This document shows positions 6,376-7,448 of a stretch of DNA of 7,448 nt, piece by piece; the first letter of the stretch is position 1; every line of letters begins with the position of its first letter. Source of the DNA: an uncultured Coriobacteriaceae bacterium (lineage in GTDB: Bacteria; Actinomycetota; Coriobacteriia; Coriobacteriales; Eggerthellaceae); assembly GCA_902767025.1 (NCBI GenBank), contig CACXFZ010000055.1, forward strand, positions 1-7,448. The letters are read 5' to 3'. The position numbers were made by a program, and so were the translations under genes. The notes beneath the pieces are model-generated. The model had not been told where the DNA came from and ran no database searches. It saw only the letters and a program-made list of their open reading frames with translations.

Positions 6376-7266
6376 ATGGTTGCATGCGAGGGCAGCGGGT
6401 CTGTTCCCACCATGTACGTGATCAGCGACTCGGTGGGCATCACCGCGCATGCGCTCGCGCGCGCGGCTGCCAGCCAGTTCGGCGTCACCGACCCGGCCAT
6501 CAAGGTGCTTCCCAACGTGAAGGCGTTCGCCGAGGCGCAGGAGTTTCTGGAGCAGGCCCAGGCCGACCAGGCGGAGGAATCCGGCGGGGGCGAGCCGGTG
6601 GTCGTGCTGTTCTACACCTTGGTGGAAGGCGACCTCTACGACCAGCTGCAGGACTACCTGCAGGCGCATCCGTGCATCGCCGGCGTGGACCTGATGACGC
6701 CGGCGTTGCATGCGATCCAGCGGGCGAGCGGGCTGGTGCCCGCGCGCGAGCCCGGCGAGCAGCGCGCCACCGACGCGGCCTACTACCGGCGCATCGACGC
6801 GATCGAGTTCACGATCGCGCACGACGACGGCCGCAACCCGCAGGACCTGACCAAGGCCGACATCGTGCTCCTGGGCGTGTCGCGCTCCAGCAAGACGCCC
6901 ACGAGCATCTACATCGCCCAAGAGGGCTTCAAGGTGGCCAACGTGCCGCTCGACCTGTACACCGACCCGCCCGCTCAGCTGTTCGATGTGGACCCCACGC
7001 GCCTGTTCGGGCTGGTGACCACGCCCGACGTGCTGGTGGGGATCCGCCGGCGCAGGCTGGGCAACGCATTGGGGATCGCGGCCGACTATGCCGATCCCGA
7101 ATCGATCAGCCGCGACCTGGACGACGCGCGGGCGCTGATGCGGCGTTTGGGGGCAATCGTGATACGTACCGATAATCGTGCGGTTGAGGAAACGGCGCGC
7201 GAGGTTTTGCGGTACTATGAAATGGCGCATCCGCGGGCTTCGGTTGGCCCGCGTTTGGGTGAATAG
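6376..7266 (+). CDS. ppsR: Pyruvate, phosphate dikinase regulatory protein (DUF299/PDRP)
   Basis: Bifunctional regulator that inactivates PPDK by ADP-dependent phosphorylation of its active-site threonine and reactivates it by phosphate-dependent dephosphorylation. The family also includes regulators of PEP synthase. Which partner applies is judged here from the adjacent ppdK, since the family signature does not settle it. The 296 residues fit the usual 270-300. Near the N-terminus lies the conserved YVISDSVGITA (14-24). The P-loop-like nucleotide site is GVSRSSKTPTS (167-177), followed by YIAQEGFKVANVPL and LFGLVTTPDVL. The ATG at 6376 has AGGCGG at 6366-6371. An internal ATG at 6412 (Met13) starts right at the conserved part but has a ribosome binding site about 19 nt away, so the longer form is preferred. 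The gene follows glyS after 20 nt. Confidence 0.95.
   Translation: MVACEGSGSVPTMYVISDSVGITAHALARAAASQFGVTDPAIKVLPNVKAFAEAQEFLEQAQADQAEESGGGEPVVVLFYTLVEGDLYDQLQDYLQAHPCIAGVDLMTPALHAIQRASGLVPAREPGEQRATDAAYYRRIDAIEFTIAHDDGRNPQDLTKADIVLLGVSRSSKTPTSIYIAQEGFKVANVPLDLYTDPPAQLFDVDPTRLFGLVTTPDVLVGIRRRRLGNALGIAADYADPESISRDLDDARALMRRLGAIVIRTDNRAVEETAREVLRYYEMAHPRASVGPRLGE
7147..7176 (+). promoter_or_regulatory. Weak candidate promoter for ppdK inside ppsR
   Basis: TTGGGG at 7147-7152 and GATAAT at 7171-7176 (5 of 6 matches to the -10 consensus) are 18 bases apart, within the last part of ppsR, where local AT content rises. Start of transcription would be near 7183, giving a leader of about 110 nt for ppdK. 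The -35 match is poor (3 of 6), so this is only a candidate. Confidence 0.22.
7232..7256 (+). terminator. Weak terminator-like hairpin at the end of ppsR
   Basis: CGCGGGC at 7232-7238 pairs perfectly with GCCCGCG at 7247-7253 over an 8-base loop (TTCGGTTG), and TTT follows at 7254-7256. It lies in the last codons of ppsR, ahead of the ppdK ribosome binding site. The T-run is too short for an efficient intrinsic terminator; partial attenuation or an mRNA-stability stem is as likely. Confidence 0.22.
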
Positions 7267-7295
7267 CAAATAGGCTCACGTCAAAGGAGATCAAG

Positions 7296-7448
7296 GTGGC
7301 AGAAGTTGCGAAGCGCGTGTACGCATTCGGCGCCGACGAGAACGGCAAGAACGTAACCGAAGGCAATACGCAAATGAAGGCAGTCCTTGGCGGCAAGGGT
7401 GCCAACTTGGCAGAGATGGCAAACATCGGCCTTCCCGTACCTCCGGGA
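7296..7448 (+). CDS. ppdK: Pyruvate, phosphate dikinase, N-terminal part (runs off the window)
   Basis: Start of PPDK, which interconverts pyruvate + ATP + phosphate and phosphoenolpyruvate + AMP + pyrophosphate through a phosphohistidine swivel. Only 51 of the family's roughly 870-900 codons are present, and the frame is open to the window edge. They read into the ATP-grasp domain with the diagnostic LGGKGANLAEM (31-41) and IGLPVPPG (44-51). PEP synthase has a related start, but the segment YAFGADENGKN and the spacing to LGGKGANLAEM are those of PPDK. The GTG start has an excellent AAGGAG (7284-7289), six bases upstream. About a third of its codons end in A or T, far more than in glyQS, which suggests selection for high expression. 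It follows its regulator ppsR after 29 nt. The catalytic His and regulated Thr lie beyond the window. Confidence 0.94.
   Translation, partial: MAEVAKRVYAFGADENGKNVTEGNTQMKAVLGGKGANLAEMANIGLPVPPG

Noticed and set aside
4148..6385. Long open frame on the - strand opposite glyS (745 codons)
   Set aside because: Same codon-bias shadow, rich in His, Arg, Val and Leu with no family motifs, and fully overlapped by an unmistakable GlyS.
6178..7269. Open frame on the - strand opposite ppsR (363 codons)
   Set aside because: Low-information His/Arg-rich translation, and the + strand carries full-length PpsR with its nucleotide-binding motif.
1..7448. Mobile elements, CRISPR arrays, tRNA or rRNA genes, phage or defence genes
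   Set aside because: No transposase motifs, terminal repeats, spaced direct repeats or tRNA-like cloverleaf sequences were seen. Every large interval is filled by a housekeeping gene.

Overview
The window is a compact, strongly GC-rich stretch of bacterial housekeeping DNA with every gene on the + strand. The layout is: a short unassigned 5' end (1-48) with a possible gene tail; a promoter-like leader (49-119); rpsP (S16), khpA (KH RNA-binding protein), rimM and trmD packed head to tail; an 83-nt structured spacer; lepB (signal peptidase I); glyQ and glyS (two-subunit glycyl-tRNA synthetase); ppsR (PPDK regulatory protein); and the first 51 codons of ppdK (pyruvate, phosphate dikinase), which runs off the 3' edge. 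No RNA genes, insertion sequences, CRISPR arrays, attachment sites or broken genes were seen.

The rpsP-KH-rimM-trmD order is the classic Gram-positive ribosome-maturation cluster. The combination of high GC with nearly all third positions G or C, a separate alpha/beta glycyl-tRNA synthetase, and a PPDK with its dedicated regulator suggests a GC-rich anaerobe. My best guess is a member of the Coriobacteriia (the Eggerthella/Slackia/Gordonibacter type of Actinobacteriota). This is inference from gene content and base composition, not a database match.

The first four genes are coupled at translation: khpA and rimM abut with no spacer, and rimM and trmD overlap by four bases (GTGA). They supply a 30S protein, an RNA chaperone, a 16S/30S assembly factor and the m1G37 tRNA methyltransferase. 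lepB (protein export) and glyQS (tRNA-Gly charging) follow with short gaps, so read-through from one upstream promoter is plausible. The last two genes switch to carbon metabolism: PpsR phosphorylates and dephosphorylates PPDK, which interconverts pyruvate and phosphoenolpyruvate. ppdK has its own strong ribosome binding site and a possible promoter inside ppsR.

I found no undescribed system. The points most worth a second look are the roughly 260-residue Ala/Pro/Gln-rich cytoplasmic extension on LepB, two back-to-back hairpins that run directly into the lepB ribosome binding site, the absence of rplS from its usual place after trmD, and the signals between ppsR and ppdK.
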